This document shows positions 34,789-43,439 of a stretch of DNA of 64,000 nt, piece after piece; position 1 is the stretch's first letter, and each line of letters starts with the position of its first letter. This DNA is from Microbacterium sp. T32 (GTDB lineage Bacteria > Actinomycetota > Actinomycetes > Actinomycetales > Microbacteriaceae). A model generated the notes under the pieces. The model ran no database searches and was not told where the DNA came from. It worked only from the letters and a program-made list of their open reading frames with translations. The stretch lies in contig NZ_LQQP01000009.1 in assembly GCF_001619615.1 (NCBI RefSeq), positions 170,431 through 234,430 on the forward strand. The letters are read 5' to 3'. The translations under genes and the position numbers were made by a program.

Positions 34789-35522
34789 CAGCGCCGCCCC
34801 AGCCGCCGCGCCCACCGCAGCGGCGGGATCTCGCGCGGCCAGTGCGCGAACACGGTTCCCATGCCGCGCGAGAAGCTCTTCGCGAACCGGCGCGGGCGGA
34901 CCGTGCGCGACGAGACCCGCATCTGCGCCCGCCCCGGCACGATCCGGATGCGGTGGCGCTCGCCGAGGTGGAACGCGAGGTCGAGGTCGTCGTGCAGCCC
35001 GGGGTCGAGGTGCACGCGGTCGCGGACCGCAACCCAGGCGGTGCGTCGGAACGCCATGTTCGACCCCCACAGCGGCGCGTGACCCAGCGCCGGATAGGCG
35101 AACGCGGTGTACGTGCCGAGGAACGCCCACGCCATCGGCCGACGCTGCCGCGTGGGCCCGTCGTGGAACACGGCGGGAGCAGTCACGGCATCCACGTCCA
35201 GGTCGGAGAGCGCGGCGGTCATGTGCGCGATCCAGCCCGGCGCGGGGAGGCTGTCGGCGTCGAGTCGCAGGATGACGTCACCAATGGCGGCGTCGTAGCC
35301 GGCGGCCGCGGCGGCGGGAATTCCGCGCTCGCCGCAGAAGACGACGCGTGCGCCCGCGGCACGCGCCACCTCGGCGCTGTCGTCGGTGGAGGCGTTGTCG
35401 ACGACGACGATCTCGTCCGCGGGGTGCGTCTGCGCGGCGAGGGCCTCGAGGCAGGCCGCGAGGGGCACGGCGTCGTCGCGGACGGGGATCACGACCGAGA
35501 CGGTCGGGGCGGCGAGAGTCAT
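34788..35522 (-). CDS. Family 2 glycosyltransferase
   Basis: The 244-residue protein has the GT2/GT-A fold: SVVIPVRDDAVPLAACLEAL, the nucleotide-binding VVVDNASTDDS, and the metal-binding RLDADS. LHDDLDLAF is the later acidic block. It has no membrane helix long enough to anchor it, so it probably works at the cytosolic membrane face. TAGCGT on the minus strand (35531-35536) ends 8 nt before the ATG. It leads a three-gene operon. Confidence 0.85.
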   Translation of the reverse strand: MTLAAPTVSVVIPVRDDAVPLAACLEALAAQTHPADEIVVVDNASTDDSAEVARAAGARVVFCGERGIPAAAAAGYDAAIGDVILRLDADSLPAPGWIAHMTAALSDLDVDAVTAPAVFHDGPTRQRRPMAWAFLGTYTAFAYPALGHAPLWGSNMAFRRTAWVAVRDRVHLDPGLHDDLDLAFHLGERHRIRIVPGRAQMRVSSRTVRPRRFAKSFSRGMGTVFAHWPREIPPLRWARRLGRR

Positions 35523-35576
35523 CGTGTGTCACGCTAGCGGGCGACGCCTCCGGCACGCGGTGCCTTGCGCTCTGCG

Positions 35577-35582
35577 TACCCT
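35577..35582 (+). promoter_or_regulatory. -10 hexamer of a probable leaderless promoter (trhO-like gene)
   Basis: TACCCT ends 7 nt before the ATG at 35590. No ribosome site is visible. Confidence 0.45.
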
Positions 35583-35589
35583 GGATGCC

Positions 35590-36333
35590 ATGGCATCCGC
35601 GGCATCCGTCCTCAACGTCTCGGCGTATCTGTTCACGCCGATCGACGACCCCGTGGCGCTCCGGCCCGTGCTGCGCGAGCGCGCCACGGACGCCGGGCTG
35701 CGCGGGACGATCCTGCTCGCCGAAGAGGGCATCAACCTGTTCCTCGCGGGTGAGCCGGACGCGGTGCGGGAGTTCGTCGACGGGCTGCGCGGGGACTTTC
35801 CGGCTCTCCAGACCAAGGAGAGCTGGTCGGATGCCGTGCCCTTCGGCCGACTCCTGGTGAAGGTCAAGCGCGAGATCATCCGCATGGACCGGCCCGAGGT
35901 GCGTCCGCAGGACGGCCGCGCGCCCGCGGTGTCGCCGGCGACGCTGCGTCGCTGGCTCGACCGGGGAGCCGACGACGACGGCCGCGAGGTCGTGCTCGTC
36001 GACACGCGCAACGCGTTCGAGGTCGACTACGGCACGTTCTCCGGTGCCCGCGACTGGCGGATCGAGCGTTTCACGCAGTTCCCGGATGCCGCGAGCGCCC
36101 ACCGCAACGAACTCGTCGGCAAGACCGTGGTGAGTTTCTGCACCGGTGGTATCCGGTGCGAGAAGGCGGCCCTCTACCTGCGCGACCAGGGCTTGGACGC
36201 GTACCAGCTCGACGGCGGCATCCTCGGCTGGTTCGCCGCCGAGGGCGACGCGCATTGGGACGGTGACTGCTTCGTCTTCGACGAGCGCGAAGCCCTCGAT
36301 CCGGCGCTCGCCGCCCGCGCGGGCGTCGCCTGA
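35590..36333 (+). CDS. trhO: TrhO-type rhodanese, tRNA uridine(34) hydroxylase
   Basis: The 247-residue protein is a UPF0176/TrhO protein: an N-terminal ferredoxin-like domain (GTILLAEEGINLFLAG) and a C-terminal rhodanese domain with the active loop CTGGIRCEKAALYL (C184, C190). TrhO adds a hydroxyl group to U34 of several tRNAs by an oxygen-dependent route. The ATG at 35590 fits the promoter above. Its stop shares a base with the next start (TGATG). Confidence 0.9.
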   Translation: MASAASVLNVSAYLFTPIDDPVALRPVLRERATDAGLRGTILLAEEGINLFLAGEPDAVREFVDGLRGDFPALQTKESWSDAVPFGRLLVKVKREIIRMDRPEVRPQDGRAPAVSPATLRRWLDRGADDDGREVVLVDTRNAFEVDYGTFSGARDWRIERFTQFPDAASAHRNELVGKTVVSFCTGGIRCEKAALYLRDQGLDAYQLDGGILGWFAAEGDAHWDGDCFVFDEREALDPALAARAGVA

Positions 36334-37286
36334 TGCTGTGGGATCAGCACGCGTGCGCCGAACTCGTCGAGACCGCTGACCTGACGGAGCTGCGCCGCTA
36401 CCGTCCGGCCGGCGGCGGGCTCGTCTCGCTCAACGTCGGCTACGCCCCGCACGGCCCCGAGGTCATGGCATCCGTCCTTCGCGCGTTCCGTGCCCAGGTG
36501 ACCGCGATCGACGGGCTGGAGCTCGCCGCGACGGTCACCGAGGTCGACCGGATCGCCGCCGCCGGCGACACCGCGGTGGTGTTCGACCTCGAGGACTGCG
36601 CGCCGCTGGGCGGCGACCTCGACGCGGTGGCGACGCTCGTCGCTCGAGGCGTCCGCACGCTCGGCCCGGTGTACAACTACACCAACGCGGCCGGGGGCGG
36701 ATGCCTGGATGCCGAGGACCCCGGGCTCTCGCGCTGGGGCCGCGACCTCGTCGCCGAGCTGAATCGGCGCGGCATGGTTCCGGACGGCTCGCACGTCGGG
36801 CCCCGGACGTCGCTCGACATGTGCGCGGTGTCGACCCGGCCCGTCGTCTTCAGTCACTCGTGCATGCGCGCCGTGTGGGACCACCCCCGCAACATCACCG
36901 ACGACCAGGCCCGCGCGGCCGCCGACACCGGGGGAGTCGTGGGCATCACCGGCGTCGGCATCTTCCTCGGGCCCAACACCCCCACCCTCGAGGCGATGGT
37001 GCGCCACATCGAGTACGCCGTGGAGGTCGTCGGCATCCGGCACGTCGGGGTGAGCACGGACTTCTCGTTCGACTGGGAGACGTTCCAGACCACCCTCGCC
37101 GAGAGCCCCGCGCTGTACGACGCGAGCTACACCGCGTGGGGCCCGGTCGAATGGATGCCACCCGAGACCTTCGTCGGCCTGGGCGCGGCGCTCCGCGACC
37201 GCGGGTGGGACGATGCCGATATCGCGGCGGTCCTCGGCGGGAACTTCCGCCGCGTCGCCCTCGACAGCTGGGAGCCTCAGCCATGA
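36333..37286 (+). CDS. M19 (renal dipeptidase-like) dipeptidase
   Basis: The 317-residue protein is a TIM-barrel metallodipeptidase. WDQH near the N-terminus gives the first metal pair, FDLEDC the bridging Glu, VVFSHSCMRAV a metal His, and VGVSTDFSFDW the late Asp. It hydrolyses dipeptides, some with D-residues; the substrate is not evident. It overlaps trhO by one base and the GNAT gene by ATGA, so all three are coupled. Confidence 0.85.
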   Translation: MLWDQHACAELVETADLTELRRYRPAGGGLVSLNVGYAPHGPEVMASVLRAFRAQVTAIDGLELAATVTEVDRIAAAGDTAVVFDLEDCAPLGGDLDAVATLVARGVRTLGPVYNYTNAAGGGCLDAEDPGLSRWGRDLVAELNRRGMVPDGSHVGPRTSLDMCAVSTRPVVFSHSCMRAVWDHPRNITDDQARAAADTGGVVGITGVGIFLGPNTPTLEAMVRHIEYAVEVVGIRHVGVSTDFSFDWETFQTTLAESPALYDASYTAWGPVEWMPPETFVGLGAALRDRGWDDADIAAVLGGNFRRVALDSWEPQP

Positions 37287-37780
37287 CCGAACTGACCGAC
37301 GGCGCCGTCCTGCGCCCCGCCCGTCCCGGCGACGAGGCCGGGATTCTCGCGTGCATCCAGGCGCTCGCCGACTACGAGAAGGAACCGGATGCCGTCGACA
37401 ACACCGTCGACATGCTGACGGCCACGCTGTTCGGGGAGGACCCGCGGGCTTTCGCGTTCGTGGTCGAGAAGGGTGGGGAGATCCGCGCGATCGCGATCTG
37501 GTTCCTCACGTATTCGACCTGGACCGGGAAGCACGGCATCTGGCTCGAGGACCTCTTCGTGCACGAGCGGTATCGCTCGAACGGTTACGGGGTGGCGCTG
37601 CTGTCCGCGCTCGCCGCCGAGTGCCTCGCGCAGGGGTACCCGCGGCTGGAGTGGACGGTGCTCGACTGGAACGAACCCGCGATCGGCTTCTACCGCGCCC
37701 TCGGTGCCGAGGCGATGGAGGAGTGGACGACGCGCCGCGTGACCGGCGCGGCGCTGGAGGCGCTGGCGGCGCGGGGCTGA
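37283..37780 (+). CDS. GNAT-family N-acetyltransferase (SSAT-like)
   Basis: The 165-residue protein starts LRPARPGDEAGILACIQALADYEKE, then LEDLFVHERYRSNGYGVALLSAL with the acetyl-CoA loop (RSNGYG), then LEWTVLDWNEPAIGFYRALGAE. This is the spermidine/diamine acetyltransferase-like branch of GNAT. The substrate is not certain. It is coupled to the dipeptidase gene. Confidence 0.88.
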   Translation: MTELTDGAVLRPARPGDEAGILACIQALADYEKEPDAVDNTVDMLTATLFGEDPRAFAFVVEKGGEIRAIAIWFLTYSTWTGKHGIWLEDLFVHERYRSNGYGVALLSALAAECLAQGYPRLEWTVLDWNEPAIGFYRALGAEAMEEWTTRRVTGAALEALAARG

Positions 37781-37783
37781 GCG

Positions 37784-39193
37784 TCACCGCCCGGCCCGGC
37801 GGGCGAGGAACCCCGCGATCCGCGCGACCGCGAGGAGCTTCCGCAGCCGCCCGGGGCGGCGCACCGTGCCGAAGTGGGCGCGGTCGGGGGCATCCGCGAG
37901 GCGGCGCTGGAGGGCGCGGAAGCTGTCCACCTGCCGGGCGAGGAGATCGAGATCGACTCCCGCGTGCGCCGTCTCCGCGAGGAGGGAGGCGGGGCCCGTG
38001 ACGAGGGCGATCGCCGGGATGCCCTTCTCCCACAGCGGCTCGCCCTCGCCGAGGTGCACCACCGCGCCCGGCCGCACCGGGCGCACCGCGGGATTCCGCC
38101 ACTCGGCCCGAACGAGCGCGGCGAACTCCGGGGTCGTGGCGTCGAGCAGCTCGGGTTCGACGTCGTCGGTTCCGGCCTCCGTCGACGGGTCGTCGTCGCG
38201 CCCGTGTTTCGCGCCGAGGTGCTCGATGACGAGGCCGGCGACCGCGGTCGGCCCCTCGGCGACGGGCGACCACAGCTCGGGATGCGCGTGCAGCCACGCC
38301 GTGGTCGCCTGGCCGTGCGCGGTCACCGCCGGGATCCGCAGGTGCCCGGCGACCAGCACGAACACGAGCGTTCGATCGTGCGGGGTCTCGGCCGCGTCGC
38401 GGGCCAGCTCGAGCAGGCCGATGAACCCGTTCTCCTCCACGGCGTTGCCGCCGTCGCTGTGCGTGACGACGAGGACGCTCTCGTCGGCATGGATGCCACT
38501 CCCCGGCGACACTGCCCACACCGTGTCCATCGTCCCGCTGTCGTGCCGCGTGGCATCCAGAACCAGGGTCGTGGACCCGCCGCGACCCGCTGCCTCGAGG
38601 AGCCGCTCGCGTTCCGACTCGGGCGCCCACACGGCCGGGAGTCCGGCGTACGGCCGGGTGAAGGGCAGGTACTGGCCGTGTGCCTCGACGTCGGCGAGTC
38701 CGCGCCAGACGGCGATCACGCCGACGACTCCCGCCGCTCGGGCGGCGACCAGGTCGATGCCCGCCAACTCGGCGGAGATGACCGGGTTCGCGACCGCGTC
38801 GAACGGCATCGGTCCGTCCCAGGAATCGACGAGGAGGGATGCCGGCACCTCGACGTTCGCGACCTCGACGAGGGCGATCCGGCCGCGGGCGTCCTTCCAT
38901 CGCGGTCGACGTCCCGCGAGGCGGACGAGGGGAGCCGTGACGCCCGCGGATCCGGTTTCGCCGGAGTACGGCCACGCCGACGCGACGGGAACCGTGCGCC
39001 CCTCCACGGTCAGCGACACATCTCTTTCGTCGACGTCCCACCGCTCGAAGGTGTGCGTATCCCGCTCGGGGTGATAGCCGAGGGCGACGAGTTCGGCGGC
39101 GACCTCGTCGATCAGGGTCCGATGGGCCTCGTTCCCCGAACGGCGGGGGCCGAGGGTGTTGAGCCGGGCGATGTGTTCTGCGGCGGTGGCCAT
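37784..39193 (-). CDS. M28-like aminopeptidase homolog, active site altered
   Basis: The 469-residue protein has the two-part layout of M28 peptidases: a PA-like insert in the first half (SAWPYSGETGSAGVTAPLVRL) and a peptidase-like domain in the second. The usual metal box H-x-D appears as THSDGGNAVEENG, but the Glu-Glu of the catalytic box is replaced in the matching stretch FVLVAGHLRIP, and only some ligands remain (ETAHAGVD at the end). It may be a degenerate peptidase or use other ligands. It has no signal peptide. The YciI gene upstream ends 1 nt before its start. Confidence 0.72.
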   Translation of the reverse strand: MATAAEHIARLNTLGPRRSGNEAHRTLIDEVAAELVALGYHPERDTHTFERWDVDERDVSLTVEGRTVPVASAWPYSGETGSAGVTAPLVRLAGRRPRWKDARGRIALVEVANVEVPASLLVDSWDGPMPFDAVANPVISAELAGIDLVAARAAGVVGVIAVWRGLADVEAHGQYLPFTRPYAGLPAVWAPESERERLLEAAGRGGSTTLVLDATRHDSGTMDTVWAVSPGSGIHADESVLVVTHSDGGNAVEENGFIGLLELARDAAETPHDRTLVFVLVAGHLRIPAVTAHGQATTAWLHAHPELWSPVAEGPTAVAGLVIEHLGAKHGRDDDPSTEAGTDDVEPELLDATTPEFAALVRAEWRNPAVRPVRPGAVVHLGEGEPLWEKGIPAIALVTGPASLLAETAHAGVDLDLLARQVDSFRALQRRLADAPDRAHFGTVRRPGRLRKLLAVARIAGFLARRAGR

Positions 39194-39194
39194 G

Positions 39195-39521
39195 TCAGCC
39201 GAGGAACGGTCGCAGCTCCACCCGGCGACCGCACGCACGCGAACCGTCGATCGCCAGGTCTCGGGCCGTGTCGAGGTCGGAGGCCTCGATGATCCAGAAT
39301 CCGGCGACCCACTCGGCGGTGTCGTTCGCGGGCCCGGGAGTGACGACGGACTCCCCGGATCGCGCGTCGATGACGAGCGAATCCGCGGGGTGCGCGACGC
39401 CCGCGGCGAGCACCCAGTGCCCCTCCGCGACGAGGCGATCGTTGAAGGCGTCGATCGCCTCGCCCTCGTCGTCGGTCGCGGAGGAGCTGCGGTCGTCGAT
39501 GACGTTCAGGAGGAATCGCAT
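39195..39521 (-). CDS. YciI-like (YCII domain) protein
   Basis: The 108-residue protein is a ferredoxin-like alpha-beta fold of the YciI/DGPF type: MRFLLNVIDDRS at the start, AFNDRLVAEGHWVLAAGV, and GFWIIEASDLDTARDLA near the end. Members help extradiol- or sigma-type enzymes but most have unknown roles. A CAGAGT hexamer ends 6 nt before the ATG. It is co-transcribed with the M28-like gene. Confidence 0.82.
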   Translation of the reverse strand: MRFLLNVIDDRSSSATDDEGEAIDAFNDRLVAEGHWVLAAGVAHPADSLVIDARSGESVVTPGPANDTAEWVAGFWIIEASDLDTARDLAIDGSRACGRRVELRPFLG

Positions 39522-39564
39522 GCGGCCACTCTGACACCGACCTCCGACACGGGAAAGGGGCGCG

Positions 39565-40797
39565 TCACCCGAGGTCGTGCAACACAGCCTCGGCCGCTCG
39601 CTGCCCGGAGACGAGCGCGCCCTGGATCGAGGCGGTGTCGCGGTGGTCGCCCGCGACGTATCGCCCGTCGCCGAGGCGGACCGGACGCCGCAGACGCAGC
39701 GGCGGGTCCTGCGCGGGGAGCGCCGCGGCGATGTCGTCGCGCCGCAGCAGTCGCCAGGGTCGGGTATCGGTGCCCCACAGCTCCTCGAGGTGCCGGCGGA
39801 CGTCGGCCTCCGTCGCCGTGGTGGGCAGCACGACCGTCGCCTCGACCAGGTGCCGGCCGCGTGGCGCGTACGTGGGCGCGGTGTTGCTGACGATCGCCGT
39901 GTGCACGATCGGCCCGCGTCGGAGCCCGTCCACGCGGAGCGCGCCGTCGTCGTGATGCCGCTCGTCCGTGGCGAACCACCACGTCTGCAAGCCTCGCGGG
40001 CGGGGGAGGGGAACGTCCAGACCGGGGGTCAGACCGGTGGCCAGCACCACGGCGCGGGTGTCGATGGCATCCGCGTTCTCGATCTCGATGCGCCATCCCC
40101 GACCGTGCGGCCGGGTCGCGGTCACCCGATGGGAGAGACGGATGCCGGCTCCCGCCCGCCGCGCGGTGTCGGCCAGCTGCGCGGGGAGAGCGCCGATCCC
40201 CGCGGCGGGCACCCCGGGAGCGCCGAGCGCGAAGCTGCGGACGAGGAGGCGCACGAACACGTCGGAGGACTCCTGCTCGTCGTCGGCGAGGACGCCCGCG
40301 AGGAACGGTTCGAGCACGCTCTCGCGCAGGGTGCCGCGGAGGCCCGCGCGATCCCACGCCTCGGCGAGCCGGCGATCCGGTCCGCGCTTGACCGCGCGGG
40401 GATTCGCGAGGACGGGAAGCGCCCACCGCGCGAGGGGCAGCAGGTCGGCGGGTCGGACGAGCCCGCTCCCGAGCGAGGCCGGAATGGTCGCCGGGTGGCG
40501 GAGGGGATGGGCGATGCGGGCCACGCCGTCGTCGAGCCGCACGGACAGGGCCACCGGGAACCGTCGCAGCGCCAGCGCGCCGACGTCGACCCATCGCCGC
40601 ACCGCCGGATACGCCGGGTTGAGCACGTGGAAGCCACGGTCGAGGCGGAACCCGTCCACGACGTCGGTGCGCTCGCGTCCGCCGACGGCGTCCTCCGCCT
40701 CGAGCACCACGACGTCCCGCCCCGCCTCCGCGAGCCGCGTCGCGCACCGCAATCCGGCGAGCCCCGCTCCGATGACCACGACGTCGTATTCGCTCAT
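39565..40797 (-). CDS. FAD-dependent oxidoreductase (phytoene desaturase/amine oxidase-like)
   Basis: The 410-residue protein has an N-terminal FAD site, VVIGAGLAGLRCATRLAEAG, and the following VLEAEDAVGGRERT, and ends with the FAD-binding YVAGDHRDTASIQGALVSGQ. Sequence in between (FRLDRGFHVLNPAYP) resembles the crtI/amine-oxidase superfamily. The substrate is unknown. TACGCT on the minus strand (40804-40809) ends 6 nt before the ATG, so the mRNA should be leaderless. Confidence 0.85.
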   Translation of the reverse strand: MSEYDVVVIGAGLAGLRCATRLAEAGRDVVVLEAEDAVGGRERTDVVDGFRLDRGFHVLNPAYPAVRRWVDVGALALRRFPVALSVRLDDGVARIAHPLRHPATIPASLGSGLVRPADLLPLARWALPVLANPRAVKRGPDRRLAEAWDRAGLRGTLRESVLEPFLAGVLADDEQESSDVFVRLLVRSFALGAPGVPAAGIGALPAQLADTARRAGAGIRLSHRVTATRPHGRGWRIEIENADAIDTRAVVLATGLTPGLDVPLPRPRGLQTWWFATDERHHDDGALRVDGLRRGPIVHTAIVSNTAPTYAPRGRHLVEATVVLPTTATEADVRRHLEELWGTDTRPWRLLRRDDIAAALPAQDPPLRLRRPVRLGDGRYVAGDHRDTASIQGALVSGQRAAEAVLHDLG

Positions 40798-40847
40798 GCT
40801 TGGAGCGTAGGCATCCGGATTCCGGTGTGGTCGGGGGTTGCGGCCCG

Positions 40848-41210
40848 TCAGCTCTCGTTCCCCAACGCCGCTCGCGCCAGGTCGAGCGCCTCCGACGGCG
40901 CGACACCGAGGTCGCGCATGGCGCGAGCGAATGCGGCGGCGGCATCGGCCGCGCGGGCGCGCGTGGCATCCGTCCCCGCCGAGACGAACGTCCCGGCGCG
41001 GCCGCGGGTCTCGACGAAGCGCGCCTCTTCGAGCTCCTTGTAGACGCGCGCCACGGTGTTCGCGGCGAGGCCGAGCTCGGTCGCGAGCGTGCGCACCGGA
41101 GGGAGGCGCGTCCCGGTCGGCAGCTCGCCGCTGTCGATCAGCGCGATGATCCGCGCACGCACCTGCGCGAACGGCGGCGTGGCGGAGGCGGGATCGACGC
41201 GGATGTCCAT
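40848..41210 (-). CDS. GntR-family regulator, YtrA type
   Basis: The 120-residue protein has only the GntR winged helix and a short C-terminal tail, the YtrA-type layout: FAQVRARIIALIDSGELPTGTRLPPVRTLATELGLAANTVARVYKELEEAR. YtrA proteins usually control ABC-transporter operons, but none is next to it here, so its target is unknown; autoregulation is common. The FAD oxidoreductase downstream has its own promoter. Confidence 0.88.
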   Translation of the reverse strand: MDIRVDPASATPPFAQVRARIIALIDSGELPTGTRLPPVRTLATELGLAANTVARVYKELEEARFVETRGRAGTFVSAGTDATRARAADAAAAFARAMRDLGVAPSEALDLARAALGNES

Positions 41211-41254
41211 GGTGCCGCCACCGTACCAACCGTGGGCGCGCCAGAAACGACGAA

Positions 41255-41282
41255 GGGCCCGGATGCCATGGCATCCGGGCCC
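41255..41282 (-). terminator. Perfect 28-bp palindrome, terminator of msrA
   Basis: GGGCCCGGATGCC and its complement meet in a perfect palindrome 11 nt beyond the msrA stop (minus strand). It contains the recurrent GGATGCC heptamer in both halves. The T run after it is short. Confidence 0.65.
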
Positions 41283-41293
41283 CCTCCCGAGTC

Positions 41294-41848
41294 TTACGCG
41301 GTCGCGTCCTCGCGCTTGGGCAGCACCCAGCCGGGGCGCACGAAATGGCACGTGTAGCCGTTGGGGATGCGGATCAGGTAGTCCTGGTGCTCGGGCTCGG
41401 CCTCCCAGAAGGGAGCCTCGGGCTCGATGGTCGTGACGACCTTGGCGGGCCAGATGCCCGACGCGTCGACGTCGGCGATGGTGTCGCGCGCGACCTGCTC
41501 CTGCTCCGGGGAGAGGGGGAAGATCGCGGAACGGTAGCTCGTCCCGATGTCATTGCCCTGACGGTTCAGGGTCGACGGGTCGTGGATCTGGAAGAAGAAC
41601 GCCAGGATGTCGCGGTACGACGTCTTGGTCGGGTCGAACACGATCTCGACCGCCTCGGCGTGGCCGGGGTGGTTGCGGTAGGTCGCGTGGTCGTTCGATC
41701 CGCCGGTGTAGCCGACGCGCGTGTCGAGCACGCCGGGCTGGCGGCGGATGAGGTCCTCGACGCCCCAGAAACAGCCGCCCGCGAGGACGGCGGTCTCGGT
41801 GCCGGGACGGCGGGTGATCTCGCCTGAGTCGGTGGGTCCGCTGGTCAT
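41294..41848 (-). CDS. msrA: Peptide methionine-S-sulfoxide reductase
   Basis: The 184-residue enzyme reduces the S-form of oxidised methionine. The active site GGCFWGVED holds catalytic C26; other family landmarks are GYTGG and the [15 protein letters not shown] block. It lies 38 nt after msrB and probably shares its transcript. It repairs methionines in the cytosol after oxidative damage. Confidence 0.95.
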   Translation of the reverse strand: MTSGPTDSGEITRRPGTETAVLAGGCFWGVEDLIRRQPGVLDTRVGYTGGSNDHATYRNHPGHAEAVEIVFDPTKTSYRDILAFFFQIHDPSTLNRQGNDIGTSYRSAIFPLSPEQEQVARDTIADVDASGIWPAKVVTTIEPEAPFWEAEPEHQDYLIRIPNGYTCHFVRPGWVLPKREDATA

Positions 41849-41886
41849 GGTGTTGCTCCTTTTGCTGTTGCGGAAGGGGAAGAGGT

Positions 41887-42345
41887 TCATGAGGCTCGGG
41901 TCTCGCGGAACAGGGACAGGAAGTCGCCGTAGCCCTGCGCCTCGAGCTCCGCCACGGGCACGAACCGCAGCGCCGCCGAGTTCATGCAGTATCTCAGCCC
42001 GCCGGCCTGGCGGGGGCCGTCGTCGAAGACGTGGCCGAGGTGGCTGTCGGCGCCGCTGGAACGAACCTCGGTGCGCTTCATCCACAGCGTCCGATCGGTC
42101 TTCTCGACGACGGCGGCGGCGTCGATGGGCTTGGTGAAACTCGGCCAGCCCGACCCGCTGTCGAACTTGTCGGTGGAGGAGAACAGCGGCTGCCCCGACA
42201 CGATGTCGACGTAGATACCCTCCTCGTGGTTGTCCCAGTACTCGTTGCGGAACGGCGGCTCCGTCGCGTCGTCCTGCGTGACGGCGAACTGGCGGTCGGT
42301 GAGACGCCCGAGCGCCTCCGACGTCTTGCGGTACTCCGTGGTCAC
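41887..42345 (-). CDS. msrB: Peptide methionine-R-sulfoxide reductase
   Basis: The 152-residue enzyme reduces the R-form of methionine sulfoxide. The catalytic Cys is C120 in [11 protein letters not shown]. It is the only cysteine: the two CxxC motifs that bind structural zinc in many MsrBs are absent ([15 protein letters not shown] stands in place of the first). Non-zinc MsrBs are known, so activity is still expected, with a partner needed to reduce the enzyme. It starts with GTG and leads the msrB-msrA operon. Confidence 0.92.
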   Translation of the reverse strand: MTTEYRKTSEALGRLTDRQFAVTQDDATEPPFRNEYWDNHEEGIYVDIVSGQPLFSSTDKFDSGSGWPSFTKPIDAAAVVEKTDRTLWMKRTEVRSSGADSHLGHVFDDGPRQAGGLRYCMNSAALRFVPVAELEAQGYGDFLSLFRETRAS

Positions 42346-42530
42346 GGTGTGATCCTTTCGCCTGCGATGCCGGTTCGGGCATCACTGAGGAGAACGCGGG
42401 GCGCTGCGGTTTTGGTCCCGCGGGGCTGGGAGCGCGCTGTGAGTTCTCAGGAGTTCCGGATGCCGAGGGCAAGCCCCGCGCCCGGCACAGGTGCGCTCGC
42501 TACCGTGACCTCGACCCTTCAGGAGGACCC

Positions 42531-43358
42531 ATGGCCCGCACGATCGTGATCACCGGAGCCAGCGACGGAATCGGCGCGGCCGCGGCCCGCCAGCTGCACG
42601 AGATCGGCGAGGAGGTCGTCGTCGTCGGCCGTAATCCCGACAAGACGCGGCGGGTCGCCGACGCGCTCGGGGTGCGCTCGTTCACCGCGGACTTCTCCGA
42701 GCTGGCGCAGGTGCGCGAGCTCGCGCAGTCGCTCCGCGCCGAGTATCCCCGGATCGATGTCCTCGCCAACAACGCGGGCGGGATCTTCGGCGATCGGAAG
42801 CTCACGGGCGACGGCTTCGAGGTCACGTTCCAGGTGAACCACCTCGCCCCGTTCCTCCTGACGAACCTGCTGCGCGAGACGCTGCTGGAGTCGCGCGCCT
42901 CGGTGATCCAGACCTCCAGCGCCGCCGCCCGCCTCTTCTCCCGCTTCGACATCGACGATCTGCAGGGGGAGCGGCACTACTCGGCGTCGCGCGCGTACGG
43001 CAACGCGAAGCTCGCGAACGTGCTGTTCACGAAGGAACTGAACCGGCGCTTCGGTGACGCGGGACTCTCCGCCGTCGCCTACCACCCCGGGGTGATCGCC
43101 TCGAGCTTCGGGTCGACCGGCAGCGGATCGTGGAAGTTCCTGTACGGAGGCCCGCTCGCCGAACGGTTCATGACCTCCACCGACGTCGGTGGCGCCCGCC
43201 TCACCTGGCTCGCGCTCGGCAAGCCCGGCGTCGATTGGCAGCCCGGCGGCTTCTACGCGAACAACAAGCCCGCGCGCACGCACCGACGCGCGGACGACCC
43301 CGCGCTGGCCCGGCTGCTGTGGGATCGCAGCGCCGAACTCGTCGGTCTCGCCCCCTGA
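42531..43358 (+). CDS. Short-chain dehydrogenase (retinol-dehydrogenase-like SDR)
   Basis: The 275-residue classical SDR has the cofactor site TGASDGIGAAAARQL, NNAGGIFG, the active Ser in QTSSAAA, and the Tyr-x-x-x-Lys pair in YGNAKLANVLF. Substrate unknown. AGGAGG lies 6 nt before the ATG. TACCGT (42501-42506) is a possible -10 with a leader of about 18 nt. Confidence 0.88.
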   Translation: MARTIVITGASDGIGAAAARQLHEIGEEVVVVGRNPDKTRRVADALGVRSFTADFSELAQVRELAQSLRAEYPRIDVLANNAGGIFGDRKLTGDGFEVTFQVNHLAPFLLTNLLRETLLESRASVIQTSSAAARLFSRFDIDDLQGERHYSASRAYGNAKLANVLFTKELNRRFGDAGLSAVAYHPGVIASSFGSTGSGSWKFLYGGPLAERFMTSTDVGGARLTWLALGKPGVDWQPGGFYANNKPARTHRRADDPALARLLWDRSAELVGLAP

Positions 43359-43439
43359 CGAGCTGTCCGTTTCCTATGGGATGACCCAGGATGCCGGATT
43401 CTTGGCGAACTCTGGGAGGGCGGCCGCCATTCTGACGGC

